64,000 bases of DNA from Pseudorhodoferax sp965279475 (GTDB lineage: Bacteria > Pseudomonadota > Gammaproteobacteria > Burkholderiales > Burkholderiaceae_C). The DNA is taken from NCBI GenBank assembly GCA_965279475.1, contig CBDIIA010000003.1:1240001-1304000 (forward strand), written 5' to 3'. The notes beneath the pieces were generated by a model that was given only the letters and a program-made list of their open reading frames with translations, searched no databases and was not told the DNA's origin. Position numbers and translations under genes: made by a program. Positions within the stretch are counted from its first letter, which is position 1. Every line of letters starts with the position of its first letter. Below are positions 52,086 to 60,501 of this stretch, one piece after another.

Positions 52086-54081
52086 GGGCGGCCAGCAGTT
52101 GGGTGCGTTCGCCCTCGATGCGGACGACGTCGTCCGCGCCGATGTGGAAATCGCGCTTGTAGTTGAAGGTGTGGACGATGGCCACCACCAGCAGGGCGAC
52201 GAACGATGCGCCCGCCAGCAGCCACATGTGCCAGATCAGCGTGAAGCCGAGCGCCGTGCTGAGGCCGGCCAGGATGATGCCGGCGCCGGTGTTCTTCGGC
52301 ATGTGGATCGGGATGAAGCCCGTCAGCGGACGCTGGTAGCCGCGTTTCTTCATGTCGTACCAGGCATCGTTGTCGTGCACCAGGGGCGTGAACGCGAAGT
52401 TGTACGACGGCGGCGGCGACGAGGTCGACCACTCGAGCGTGCGGCCGTCCCACGGGTCGCCGGTGTGGTCGCGCAGCGATTCTCGGCGGCGGAAGCTGAC
52501 CACCAGCTGGATCAGGAAGGACGCGATGCCCAGCGCGATCAGGAAGGCGCCGAACGCCGCGATCTGGAACCACAGCTGCAGCGATGGATCGTCGAAGTGG
52601 CTGAGCCGGCGCGTGACGCCCATCAGGCCCAGCACGTACAGCGGCATGAACGCCAGGTAGAAGCCGACCAGCCAGAACCAGAACGAGCACTTGCCCCAGA
52701 ACGGGTCGAGCTTGTAGCCGAACGCCTTGGGGAACCAGTAGGTGATGCCGGCCATCAGCCCGAACAGCACGCCGCCGATGATCACGTTGTGGAAGTGCGC
52801 GACCAGGAACAGGCTGTTGTGCAGCACGAAGTCGGCCGGCGGCACCGCCAGCAGCACGCCCGTCATGCCGCCGATCACGAAGGTGACCATGAAGCCGATG
52901 GTCCACAGCATCGGCACCTCGAAGCGGATGCGGCCGCGGTACATCGTGAACAGCCAGTTGAAGATCTTCGCCCCGGTCGGGATCGAGATGATCATCGTCG
53001 TGATGCCGAAGAACGAATTGACGCTGGCGCCCGAGCCCATCGTGAAGAAGTGGTGCAGCCACACCAGGTACGACAGGATCGTGATCACCACCGTCGCATA
53101 GACCATCGACGCGTAGCCGAACAGCCGTTTGCCGCTGAAGGTGGACACCACTTCGGAGAAGATGCCGAAGACCGGCAGCACCAGGATGTAGACCTCGGGG
53201 TGGCCCCAGATCCAGATCAGGTTCACGTACATCATGGCGTTGCCGCCGAAGTCGTTCGAGAAGAAATTGGTGCCCACGTAGCGGTCGAGCGACAGCAGGG
53301 CCAGCACGCCGGTCAGCACCGGGAACGCGGCCACGATCAGCACGTTGGTGCACAACGAGGTCCAGGTGAAGATGGGCATCTGCATCAGGCCCATGCCGGG
53401 CGCGCGCATCTTGACGATGGTGGCGATCAGGTTGATGCCCGACAGCAGCGTGCCGACGCCTGCGATCTGCAGCGACCAGATGTAGTAGTCGACTCCCACG
53501 TCGGGGCTGTAGGCGATGCCCGAGAGCGGCGGATAGGCCAGCCAGCCGGTGCGGGCGAACTCGCCGACGAACAGCGACATCATCACCAGCACCGCGCCGC
53601 TGGTGGTCATCCAGAAGCTGAAGTTGTTGAGGAACGGAAACGCCACGTCGCGCGCGCCGATCTGCAGCGGCACAGCGAAGTTCATCAGGCCGGTGACCAG
53701 CGGCATCGCGACGAAGAAGATCATGATCACGCCGTGCGCGGTGAAGACCTGGTCGTAGTGGTGCGGCGGCAGGTAACCCAGGTTGTCGCCGAAGGCGATG
53801 GCCTGCTGCAGGCGCATCATGATCGCGTCGGAGAAGCCGCGCAGCAGCATCACCACCCCGAGGATGATGTACATGATGCCGATCTTCTTGTGGTCGATGC
53901 TGGTGAACCACTCGCGCCACAGGTAGCCCCAGACCTTGAAATAGGTGAGCGCCCCCAGCAGCGCCAGGCCGCCGAGCGACACGGCGATGAAGGTGATCAG
54001 CAGGATCGGTTCGTGGAAAGGAATCGCCTCCCACGTGAGGCGCCCGAAGATCAGTCGGGGCAGGTCGAGGTGTTCGGACAT
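52078..54081 (-). CDS. cyoB: cytochrome o ubiquinol oxidase subunit I
   Basis: A 667-residue, about 15-helix catalytic subunit. It binds haem b, haem o3 and CuB and pumps protons. Ligand and active-site regions are visible: 'FTAHGVIMIFFVAMP', the cross-linked 'WGHPEVYILVLP', the CuB pair 'WLHHFFTMG' and the haem pair 'HFHNVIIGG'. The start MSEHLDLPRLIFGRLTWEAI at 54081 matches CyoB; a longer upstream frame is not used. It follows cyoA after 67 bp. Confidence 0.97.
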   Translation of the reverse strand: MSEHLDLPRLIFGRLTWEAIPFHEPILLITFIAVSLGGLALLGALTYFKVWGYLWREWFTSIDHKKIGIMYIILGVVMLLRGFSDAIMMRLQQAIAFGDNLGYLPPHHYDQVFTAHGVIMIFFVAMPLVTGLMNFAVPLQIGARDVAFPFLNNFSFWMTTSGAVLVMMSLFVGEFARTGWLAYPPLSGIAYSPDVGVDYYIWSLQIAGVGTLLSGINLIATIVKMRAPGMGLMQMPIFTWTSLCTNVLIVAAFPVLTGVLALLSLDRYVGTNFFSNDFGGNAMMYVNLIWIWGHPEVYILVLPVFGIFSEVVSTFSGKRLFGYASMVYATVVITILSYLVWLHHFFTMGSGASVNSFFGITTMIISIPTGAKIFNWLFTMYRGRIRFEVPMLWTIGFMVTFVIGGMTGVLLAVPPADFVLHNSLFLVAHFHNVIIGGVLFGLMAGITYWFPKAFGYKLDPFWGKCSFWFWLVGFYLAFMPLYVLGLMGVTRRLSHFDDPSLQLWFQIAAFGAFLIALGIASFLIQLVVSFRRRESLRDHTGDPWDGRTLEWSTSSPPPSYNFAFTPLVHDNDAWYDMKKRGYQRPLTGFIPIHMPKNTGAGIILAGLSTALGFTLIWHMWLLAGASFVALLVVAIVHTFNYKRDFHIGADDVVRIEGERTQLLAAHV

Positions 54082-54148
54082 CTTCAGACGGGTGTGAGCG
54101 GCGGGGCGGTACGACGGAAGGGGTGGGCAGGCGCGGCGGTCATGGGGT

Positions 54149-55216
54149 TCACAGCGGCCGGCCTTCGGGGTTGGCCACCGTGCACATCGCACCGACGTAG
54201 CTCTTCGCCGCATCGGCGGGGGTCAGCCCCAGGCCGCTGCGGGTGGCTGCGTCGAGTGTGGCCACGTTGTAGGCGCCGGGTTTGCCGAGGCCGCCGCCGG
54301 CGTCGATGGCCATCATGTCCTTCATGCACATGCGGTTGGGTTCGACGCAACGGTTCAGGATGGCCTCGTACAGGTCGGCGGCGACGGTGCCGTAGCGGCT
54401 GACCGGCGCGTTCTCGCTCGGGCGCTCCAGTTGCAGGTAGGCGGCGCGGTCCAGATTGCCGCCGCCCAGCTTGGCCTGCTGGACCCAGTTGTCGAACTCC
54501 TGCTGGCCCAGGCCGTAGAACTTGAAGCGCATGCCCGAGAAACCGGCGCCGCTGTAGTTGGCCGAGAAACCATCGAACTCGCCGGGCTTGTTGATCACCG
54601 CGTGCAGCTTGGTCTCCATGCCGGGCATCGCGTAGATCTGGCCGGCCAGCGCCGGGATGAAGAACGAGTTCATTACCCCCGAGGCCGTGATCTTGAAGGT
54701 GATCGGCCGGTCGACCGGCGCGGCCAGTTCGTTGACGGTGGCGATACCGAGTTCGGGGTACAGGAACAGCCACTTCCAGTCGAGCGCGACCACTTCGACC
54801 ACGAGCGGCTGCGCGCTGGCCGGGATGGTGCGCTCGGCGTCGAGCCGCTCCAGCGGCCGGTACGGGTCGAGCGTGTGGGTGCTGATCCAGGTGAGCGCCC
54901 CCAGCGCGATGATGATCAGCAGCGGCGCGGCCCAGATCACCAGCTCCAGCTGGGTGGAGTGGTCCCAGTCGGGCGCGTAGTCGGCCTCCTTGTTGGACTG
55001 GCGGTAGCGCCAGGCGAACACGAGCGTGAGCACGATCACCGGCACGATGATCAGCAGCATCAGCACGGTGGAGGCGATGATCAGGTCGCGCTGCTGGGCG
55101 GCCACGTCGCCGGAGGGCGACAGCAGCACCATACTGTTGCAGCCCGACAACAATGCACCAGCGCCGGCCAGCAGAAGCGGTGAGCGGAATCTTGAGAGGA
55201 AGTGCATGCCGTGCAT
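54149..55216 (-). CDS. cyoA: cytochrome o ubiquinol oxidase subunit II
   Basis: A 355-residue lipoprotein subunit with lipobox LLSGC, two transmembrane helices (about residues 42-62 and 85-105) and a periplasmic cupredoxin-fold domain. The domain contains 'VALDWKWLFLYPELGIATVN' and 'NSFFIPALAGQIYAMPGMET' and lacks the Cys-x3-Cys pair of the CuA centre. This is the diagnostic feature of a quinol rather than cytochrome c oxidase. A C-terminal extension contains 'NRMCMKDMMAIDAGG'. The first gene of cyoABCD-SURF1-regB-regA; ATG 55207 is an alternative start. Confidence 0.96.
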   Translation of the reverse strand: MHGMHFLSRFRSPLLLAGAGALLSGCNSMVLLSPSGDVAAQQRDLIIASTVLMLLIIVPVIVLTLVFAWRYRQSNKEADYAPDWDHSTQLELVIWAAPLLIIIALGALTWISTHTLDPYRPLERLDAERTIPASAQPLVVEVVALDWKWLFLYPELGIATVNELAAPVDRPITFKITASGVMNSFFIPALAGQIYAMPGMETKLHAVINKPGEFDGFSANYSGAGFSGMRFKFYGLGQQEFDNWVQQAKLGGGNLDRAAYLQLERPSENAPVSRYGTVAADLYEAILNRCVEPNRMCMKDMMAIDAGGGLGKPGAYNVATLDAATRSGLGLTPADAAKSYVGAMCTVANPEGRPL

Positions 55217-55289
55217 GATGAACGAACGTGGTCTGAAAAGACAGCCTGAGAACCTCCGGAATCTACCCCGAACCGCCGCCGGCAGGGAT

Positions 55290-55304
55290 TGGACGTTTTG
55301 TCCT
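55290..55304. promoter_or_regulatory. RegA/RegR-box-like site upstream of cyoA
   Basis: TGGACGTTTTGTCCT matches 8 of the 11 fixed positions of the RegR box as I recall it (GNGRCRTTNNGNCGC), including the whole GRCRTT core and the G and C that follow. It lies 74 bp upstream of the cyoA ATG and 86 bp upstream of the divergent MFS start. A RegBA pair is encoded at the end of the same gene series. Confidence 0.4.
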
Positions 55305-55389
55305 ATGGCGGCGCGGCGCAACTGGTGCGAAGCTAGCGGGCTGTCTGCTAGAGAGTTCATACTACAGACCCTCAACGCGAGTTCGAACG

Positions 55390-56742
55390 ATGTCCAGCAT
55401 CCCTCTCCACGAGCCGTCGTCCACCCAGATGGAGCAGGACGTGCGGCGTACCACCACCGACCATTCCGGCGTGGCGCCAGGCGAGATCGCCATCGGCGTG
55501 GTGATCGGCAGGGCCTCCGAATACTTCGACTTCTTCGTCTACGGCATCGCGTCCGTGCTGGTGTTTCCCAGCGTCTTCTTTCCGTTCGAGAAGCCGCTGG
55601 AGGGCACGCTGTACGCGTTCATCGTGTTCTCGCTGGCGTTCATCGCGCGGCCCTTCGGCACGGCGCTGGGCATGGTCATCCAGCGCCGCTGGGGCCGCGG
55701 CACCAAGCTGACGACGGCGCTGTTCCTGCTGGGCGTGTCGACGGCCGGCATCGCCTTCGTGCCCGACTACGCGACGCTGGGCTGGGTGGCGATCGCGCTG
55801 CTCTCGGCGTTCCGGTTCCTGCAGGGCATTGCGCTGGGCGGCGCCTGGGATGGCCTGCCGTCGCTGCTGGCGCTGAGCGCGCCGCAGAACCGCCGTGGCT
55901 GGTACGCGATGCTGGGCCAGCTGGGCGCGCCGATCGGCTTCATCATCGCCGGCAGCCTGTTCTGGTACCTGCGCGGCAACCTGGGCACGCGCGATTTCCT
56001 GGAATGGGGCTGGCGCTATCCGTTCTATGTGGCGTTCGCGATCAACGTGGTGGCGCTGTTCGCCCGGCTGCGCTTGGTCGTGACCAACGAATACACCGAA
56101 CTGCTGGAAGAACGTGAGCTCGAGCCCACCGGCGTCGTCGAGCTGCTGCGCACCCAGGGCTCGAACCTGTTCATCGGCGCCTTCGCGGCGCTGGCGAGTT
56201 ATGCGCTGTTCCATCTGGTCACGGTGTTCCCGCTGTCGTGGATCGCGCTGACCTCGTCGCGCTCGATCAATGAGGTGCTGGGGGTGCAGGTGCTGGGTGC
56301 GGTGATGTCGCTGGCCAGCACCTTCGCCTCGGGCCTGTTGGCCGACCGCTTTGGCCGGCGTCGCACGCTGGGATCGCTGGCGGTGCTGATCGGCATCTTC
56401 AGCCTGTTCGCACCGCTGCTGCTGCAGGGCGGCGCGCGTGGCCAGGACCTGTTCATCCTGCTGGGCTTCGTGCTGCTCGGCCTGTCGTACGGCCAGGCGG
56501 CCGGTGCGGCCAGTGCCAATTTCGAGCCACGGCACCGCTACACGGGTGCTGCGCTGACCTCCGACATGTCATGGCTCATCGGCGCGGCGTTCGCGCCGCT
56601 GGTGGCGCTGGCCCTGTCGGCGCAGTTCGGTCTGGGCGCGCTCACGGGCTACCTGCTGTCGGGGGCGGTCTGCACCCTGGTGGCGCTGCGTGTCAACCGC
56701 GTGCGGGCCAACCGGCGGCTGAACGCGGGTGCGCCGCGGTAG
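55390..56742 (+). CDS. MFS transporter, metabolite:H+ symporter-like
   Basis: A 450-residue, 12-helix major facilitator transporter. The N-terminal 'GVVIGRASEYFDFFVYGIAS' and 'FIVFSLAFIARPFGTALGM' are hallmarks of the MHS group (related to ProP, KgtP and ShiA), and the loop between helices 2 and 3 reads 'WGRGTK', with 'ADRFGRRRTL' between helices 8 and 9. The substrate, probably an organic acid or osmolyte, is not predictable. It is divergent from cyoA across 173 bp and might share its regulation. Confidence 0.88.
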   Translation: MSSIPLHEPSSTQMEQDVRRTTTDHSGVAPGEIAIGVVIGRASEYFDFFVYGIASVLVFPSVFFPFEKPLEGTLYAFIVFSLAFIARPFGTALGMVIQRRWGRGTKLTTALFLLGVSTAGIAFVPDYATLGWVAIALLSAFRFLQGIALGGAWDGLPSLLALSAPQNRRGWYAMLGQLGAPIGFIIAGSLFWYLRGNLGTRDFLEWGWRYPFYVAFAINVVALFARLRLVVTNEYTELLEERELEPTGVVELLRTQGSNLFIGAFAALASYALFHLVTVFPLSWIALTSSRSINEVLGVQVLGAVMSLASTFASGLLADRFGRRRTLGSLAVLIGIFSLFAPLLLQGGARGQDLFILLGFVLLGLSYGQAAGAASANFEPRHRYTGAALTSDMSWLIGAAFAPLVALALSAQFGLGALTGYLLSGAVCTLVALRVNRVRANRRLNAGAPR

Positions 56743-56773
56743 GCGTTCGAGCGGTGGGGCACGCGCTGCGGTC

Positions 56774-57283
56774 ATGGAGCCACGCCACGCCCTGGGGTTG
56801 TGTTGCGCGGCCCTGGCATGGGCGGGCGTGCAGCCGGCGCTGGCGGCAGGCCACTGCGATGCGGCGGAAACCACCTACTTCTCCTGCTCGGTGCGCAACT
56901 CGCCGAAGACCATTTCGCTCTGCGGCGCTGCGCCCAGGAAGGACGCCGATGCGCCCGCCGGCGGCGAAGCCTGGCTGCAATACCGCTTCGGCGAGCTCGG
57001 CCAGGTGGAGTTCGCGTTTCCGGCAGAGCGGCTGGACGCGTTGGCCAACTTCACCGGCGAATGGCAGTACCGTGCCGACGGCCAGGTCAGCCGCTCCGCC
57101 GCCTTGCTGATGTTCCGCCACCAGGGCGCCACGTTCACGCTGGCCAGTGTCGACGCCGAGACCAAGTTCCGCGGCGTGTGGCTGGAGGTCGAGCGTATCC
57201 GGGCGCCCGAACTCGTCTGCAATGGTCCCCCGGCCGTGGACCGGCTGCAGGAAGCGATCCAGATGGTGAAGCCGGCGCGCTGA
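56774..57283 (+). CDS. exported hypothetical protein with paired cysteines
   Basis: A 169-residue secreted protein. The signal peptide (about residues 1-24, ending ALA) is followed by 'GHCDAAETTYFSCSVRN' and 'KTISLCGA', three cysteines close together, then a beta-rich part with 'LQYRFGELGQVEFAFPA'. This pattern recurs in small periplasmic proteins of Burkholderiales and gammaproteobacteria of unknown role. It follows the MFS gene by 31 bp in the same direction and ends 6 bp before the convergent hpnE stop. Function unknown. Confidence 0.7.
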   Translation: MEPRHALGLCCAALAWAGVQPALAAGHCDAAETTYFSCSVRNSPKTISLCGAAPRKDADAPAGGEAWLQYRFGELGQVEFAFPAERLDALANFTGEWQYRADGQVSRSAALLMFRHQGATFTLASVDAETKFRGVWLEVERIRAPELVCNGPPAVDRLQEAIQMVKPAR

Positions 57284-57289
57284 AGCGCT

Positions 57290-58582
57290 CTATAGCGCGC
57301 CTGCGGCTGCGACGCCACTGCGCACCGCCCCTTCGAGTGTGCCCGGGTACGGGCCCGCCACATATTCCCCGCAGGCCAGGAGCCTGGGCGCCACCTGCAT
57401 CGGCGGGCGCGCCAGCCCGGGTGTGCAGGCGAAGGTGGCGCGTTTCTCGGTGATCGTGAACACCGGCGCCAGATCACCGAGCGCGAGTTGGGCCCGCCCC
57501 TGGTCGATGACCTGTTGCTCCAGCCGTTCGCGCGAGCCTTCGCTGACGCTCGCGACGAAGGCCAGCAGACCGTCGTCGGCCGGATCCATGCCGGCGCCAC
57601 TCTGCAGGCGGCGCCGATCGAACACCACCTGCGCCGGCGCACCCGGGCCGCTGCGCAGCGCCGTCATCGGCCGATCAAGCACGACGGCGCTGTGCGCGTA
57701 GACGGTGGTGATGGCTTCGAACTGCAGCGCCTCGGCCTGCTGCACCCAGGCGTGGGCAGCGGCACCGGCGCCGCGCAACAGCCGGGAGGCTTCCCACGAC
57801 GGGCAGGCCAGCAGCACGCGGTCGAAGGCGATGCCGTCGAGCAACCAGTCACCGTCAGCCGCATCGCCCCCGGGCTGCAGCGCGGCCACTCGATGCCCGA
57901 GCTGCACGCTCTGGCCGCGTGCGCCCAGCCAGGCGATGGCCGGCTCGGGAAACAGTGCGCCCAGGGGGCGCCGCGGGATCAGCAGGTTGGACGCACCGCG
58001 GGCGCCGAGCAGAGAATCCTGCATCACCCGCAGGAACACCTGGCCGCTGGAGCGAGCGGCCGGCGTGTTCAGCGCGGAGACACACAAGGGTTCGATCAGC
58101 TCGTTGTGCACCCGTGGCGTCAGGTCGACGCACAGGCCCGACACGGTCTGCGCGGGGGCGCAACGGAAGCCATTCAGCCGCCAGCCCGCAGCCGTTCGCA
58201 GCAAGGCGGCCTTGTCGCGCCAGGACCAGCCGCGCGCGCCGACGATGCCGGCCAGCGCGTCCCACGGTGCCGGCCAGTCTGGCAACGCAAGGCCGGTGCC
58301 GTCGGCAAAACGCAGGTCGAGCGGCAGGCGCAGCAGCACGTCTTGCGGGGCGACGCCGACTGCACGCATCAGCCGCAAGGTCTCGCCGTAGGCGCCGATG
58401 AGGATGTGCTGGCCGTTGTCGAGCGTGTGGGCCGTGCCGTCCGGTGCCGTGTGCACGACGGTGCGGCCCCGGCCGCCGGGTGCGCGGGCCGCCTCGAACA
58501 CGGTCACGGTGTGGCCGGCCAGCGTCGCCTGGACGGCCGCGGCGAGCCCGGCCCAACCGGCACCGACGATGCCGACCTTCAT
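57290..58582 (-). CDS. hpnE: hydroxysqualene dehydroxylase HpnE
   Basis: A 430-residue FAD-dependent amine-oxidase-fold enzyme. The dinucleotide motif is 'VGIVGAGWAGLAAAVQATLAG', followed by 'FEAARAPGGRGRTV' and 'LDNGQHILIGAYGE'; the C-terminal FAD-binding 'LACGEYVAGPYPGTLEGAVRSG' is typical. HpnE reduces hydroxysqualene to squalene, the last step of the HpnCDE route. ATG 58582 begins at the Rossmann strand. It is 78 bp after hpnD. Confidence 0.94.
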   Translation of the reverse strand: MKVGIVGAGWAGLAAAVQATLAGHTVTVFEAARAPGGRGRTVVHTAPDGTAHTLDNGQHILIGAYGETLRLMRAVGVAPQDVLLRLPLDLRFADGTGLALPDWPAPWDALAGIVGARGWSWRDKAALLRTAAGWRLNGFRCAPAQTVSGLCVDLTPRVHNELIEPLCVSALNTPAARSSGQVFLRVMQDSLLGARGASNLLIPRRPLGALFPEPAIAWLGARGQSVQLGHRVAALQPGGDAADGDWLLDGIAFDRVLLACPSWEASRLLRGAGAAAHAWVQQAEALQFEAITTVYAHSAVVLDRPMTALRSGPGAPAQVVFDRRRLQSGAGMDPADDGLLAFVASVSEGSRERLEQQVIDQGRAQLALGDLAPVFTITEKRATFACTPGLARPPMQVAPRLLACGEYVAGPYPGTLEGAVRSGVAAAGAL

Positions 58583-58660
58583 CGGCGCGGGCAGGCGTCC
58601 GCGTGCCGGGACTGGCGGCACCGCCGGCTCGGTGCCGCATCCGGCGTGGACGGCGACCGT

Positions 58661-59500
58661 TCAGACACGGCCGAGTGCCTGGACTTTCCAGGCCAGCCAG
58701 AACTTGCGCAGCGGCGTCAGGCTCACGCGCTGGTGCAGCACCTGGAAGCCGTCGCGCTCGATCTCGCGCAGCAGCGTGCGGTAGATGCTGGCCATCATCA
58801 GGCCGGGCTTCTGGGTCCGGCGGTCGGCCGCGGGCAGCACGGCCATGGCTTCGTCGTAGAGGCGGTGCGCGCGCTCGGCCTGGAAGCGCATCAGCGCGGT
58901 GAAGCGCTCGGAGTAGGTGCGCTTCAGGATCTCGTGGGCCTTCACGTCGAACTGCTGCAGTTCGCTGACCGGCAGGTAGATGCGCCCGCGCAGCGCGTCC
59001 TCGCCGACGTCGCGGATGATGTTGGTGAGCTGGAACGCCAGCCCCAGTTTGTGTGCGTAGTCGGTGGTGGCAGGATCGGTCTGGCCGAAGATCTGCGCCG
59101 AGACCTCGCCGACGATGCCGGCCACCAGGTGGCAATACCGCTGCAGGCCGGCGAAGTCGAGGTAGCGGGTCTGCTCCAGGTCCATCTGGCAGCCGTCGAT
59201 GATGGCCTGCAGGTGCCGTTGCTCGATGTGGAAGTCGGCTGCCAGGGGCATCAACGCGGCCATCACGGGGTGCGTCGGACGGCCCTGGTAGGCGTTGGCG
59301 ACTTCGGTCTGCCACCAGGCGAGCTTGGTGCGGGCCACGCTGGGGTCGGCCACTTCGTCCACCACGTCGTCGACCTCGCGGCAGAACGCGTAGAACGCGG
59401 TGATCGCGGCGCGGCGCTGCCGCGGCAAAAACAGGAAGGCGTAATAGAAGCTGCTGCCGGAGGCTGCCGCCTTCTGCTGGACGTACTGCTCGGGGGTCAT
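58661..59500 (-). CDS. hpnD: presqualene diphosphate synthase HpnD
   Basis: A 279-residue trans-isoprenyl-diphosphate synthase (squalene/phytoene synthase fold). The first Asp-rich motif is 'FCREVDDVVDEV' and the second 'QLTNIIRDVGEDALRGRIYLP'. It joins two farnesyl diphosphates to presqualene diphosphate. Its ATG overlaps the hpnC stop as ATGA; another ATG six codons upstream lies inside hpnC. Confidence 0.95.
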   Translation of the reverse strand: MTPEQYVQQKAAASGSSFYYAFLFLPRQRRAAITAFYAFCREVDDVVDEVADPSVARTKLAWWQTEVANAYQGRPTHPVMAALMPLAADFHIEQRHLQAIIDGCQMDLEQTRYLDFAGLQRYCHLVAGIVGEVSAQIFGQTDPATTDYAHKLGLAFQLTNIIRDVGEDALRGRIYLPVSELQQFDVKAHEILKRTYSERFTALMRFQAERAHRLYDEAMAVLPAADRRTQKPGLMMASIYRTLLREIERDGFQVLHQRVSLTPLRKFWLAWKVQALGRV

Positions 59501-60408
59501 GTGGGGGGATTGTTGCATTCCCGCATCCACAGGCTGCGCCACACCAGCAGCGGCATGTCCCAGGGACGGACGCGGGGGCGCGCGCGCCAGCTCGCGTGGT
59601 CCATTGCGGCGAGTTTGTCGAGGATGCGCAGGCCGCCCTGTACGACGAAGCGCAGCTCCCAGCCGGCCCGGCCGGCCAGCCGGTGCACGAGCGGGGCACC
59701 GCCGACCATCATGGCGCGCGCCCAGTCCGCCTGCTCGGTGACGAGCGCGCGCGCCGGGCCGCCTGCGGCCTGTGCCGCGAGGCTGCGCGGGTCGACGCCA
59801 AAGTGCGCGCAGCGGTCGAGCGGCAGGTAGTGGCGCCCGCGCGGCAGGTCGACGCTCAGGTCCTGCCAGAAGTTGATCAGCTGCAGCGCCATGCAGATCG
59901 CATCGCTGCGGGCAATCGAGACGGGATCGTCGACGCCGTACAGATGCAGCATCAGCCTGCCGACCGGCGCGGCCGAGCGGCTGCAGTAGTCCAGCAACGC
60001 AGCGCGGTCGGCGTAGCCCGAGGCTTCGTCGGTCTTGCGCACATCCTGGGCGAAGGCGCTCAGCAGATCGGCCAGCGGTGGTTGCGGGAGCTGGAAGGCC
60101 TGCACCGCGTGCTGTAATGGTCCGAACACGGCCGGCCAGCGTGCCGAGACGGCCTGGCCGGCGTACACGGCCATCAGGTCTTCGCGGTAGGCGGCGAGGT
60201 CGGCCAGCCGCTGTGCGGCGCTGGCCGTGCCTTCGTCGGCGATGTCGTCGGCGGTGCGCGCATACCAATAGATGGCCGCCACGGCAGGCCGCAGGGCTGC
60301 TGGGCACAGCCAGGAAGCGACGGGGAAATTTTCGTAATGGTCGACGGCCTGCGCGGGTGGCGGCGCGGCGGATGGGGGCTGCAGCACGCCGCGATTGTCG
60401 CTTGACAA
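59497..60408 (-). CDS. hpnC: hydroxysqualene synthase HpnC
   Basis: A 303-residue squalene/phytoene-synthase-fold enzyme. It has 'YWYARTADDIADEG' as first and 'ALQLINFWQDLSVDLPRGRHYLP' as second Asp-rich motif, and the typical N-terminal 'HYENFPVASWL'. It converts presqualene diphosphate to hydroxysqualene. The start is TTG 60408, with AAAGG 8 bp upstream; GTG 60387 is possible. The three genes make squalene for hopanoids; squalene-hopene cyclase is not in the window. Confidence 0.94.
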   Translation of the reverse strand: MSSDNRGVLQPPSAAPPPAQAVDHYENFPVASWLCPAALRPAVAAIYWYARTADDIADEGTASAAQRLADLAAYREDLMAVYAGQAVSARWPAVFGPLQHAVQAFQLPQPPLADLLSAFAQDVRKTDEASGYADRAALLDYCSRSAAPVGRLMLHLYGVDDPVSIARSDAICMALQLINFWQDLSVDLPRGRHYLPLDRCAHFGVDPRSLAAQAAGGPARALVTEQADWARAMMVGGAPLVHRLAGRAGWELRFVVQGGLRILDKLAAMDHASWRARPRVRPWDMPLLVWRSLWMRECNNPPT

Positions 60409-60428
60409 TGATTTACCTTTACCCTAGA

Positions 60429-60450
60429 TTACTAACCCGTTAGTCAGTAA
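60429..60450. promoter_or_regulatory. TetR-type palindromic operator between hpnC and the RND genes
   Basis: The core ACTAACCCGTTAGT (60431-60444) is a perfect inverted repeat with a CC centre, flanked by TTACT on the left and AGTAA on the right. ACTNAC-type palindromes of this form are usual TetR-family operators ahead of RND pump genes. It lies 52 bp upstream of the adaptor ATG and 21 bp upstream of the hpnC start. No tetR gene is in the visible part. Confidence 0.6.
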
Positions 60451-60501
60451 ACAGCAAATCCCGGCGCGTCGCGGGATGTCCTCCCCTCCCAGGCTACTGC
60501 C

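Noticed and set aside
52078..55216. The oxidase as a cytochrome c oxidase (aa3 or cbb3)
   Set aside because: Subunit II lacks the CuA cysteines and has a lipobox, subunit III is the five-helix type and a CyoD subunit is present, so it is a quinol oxidase.
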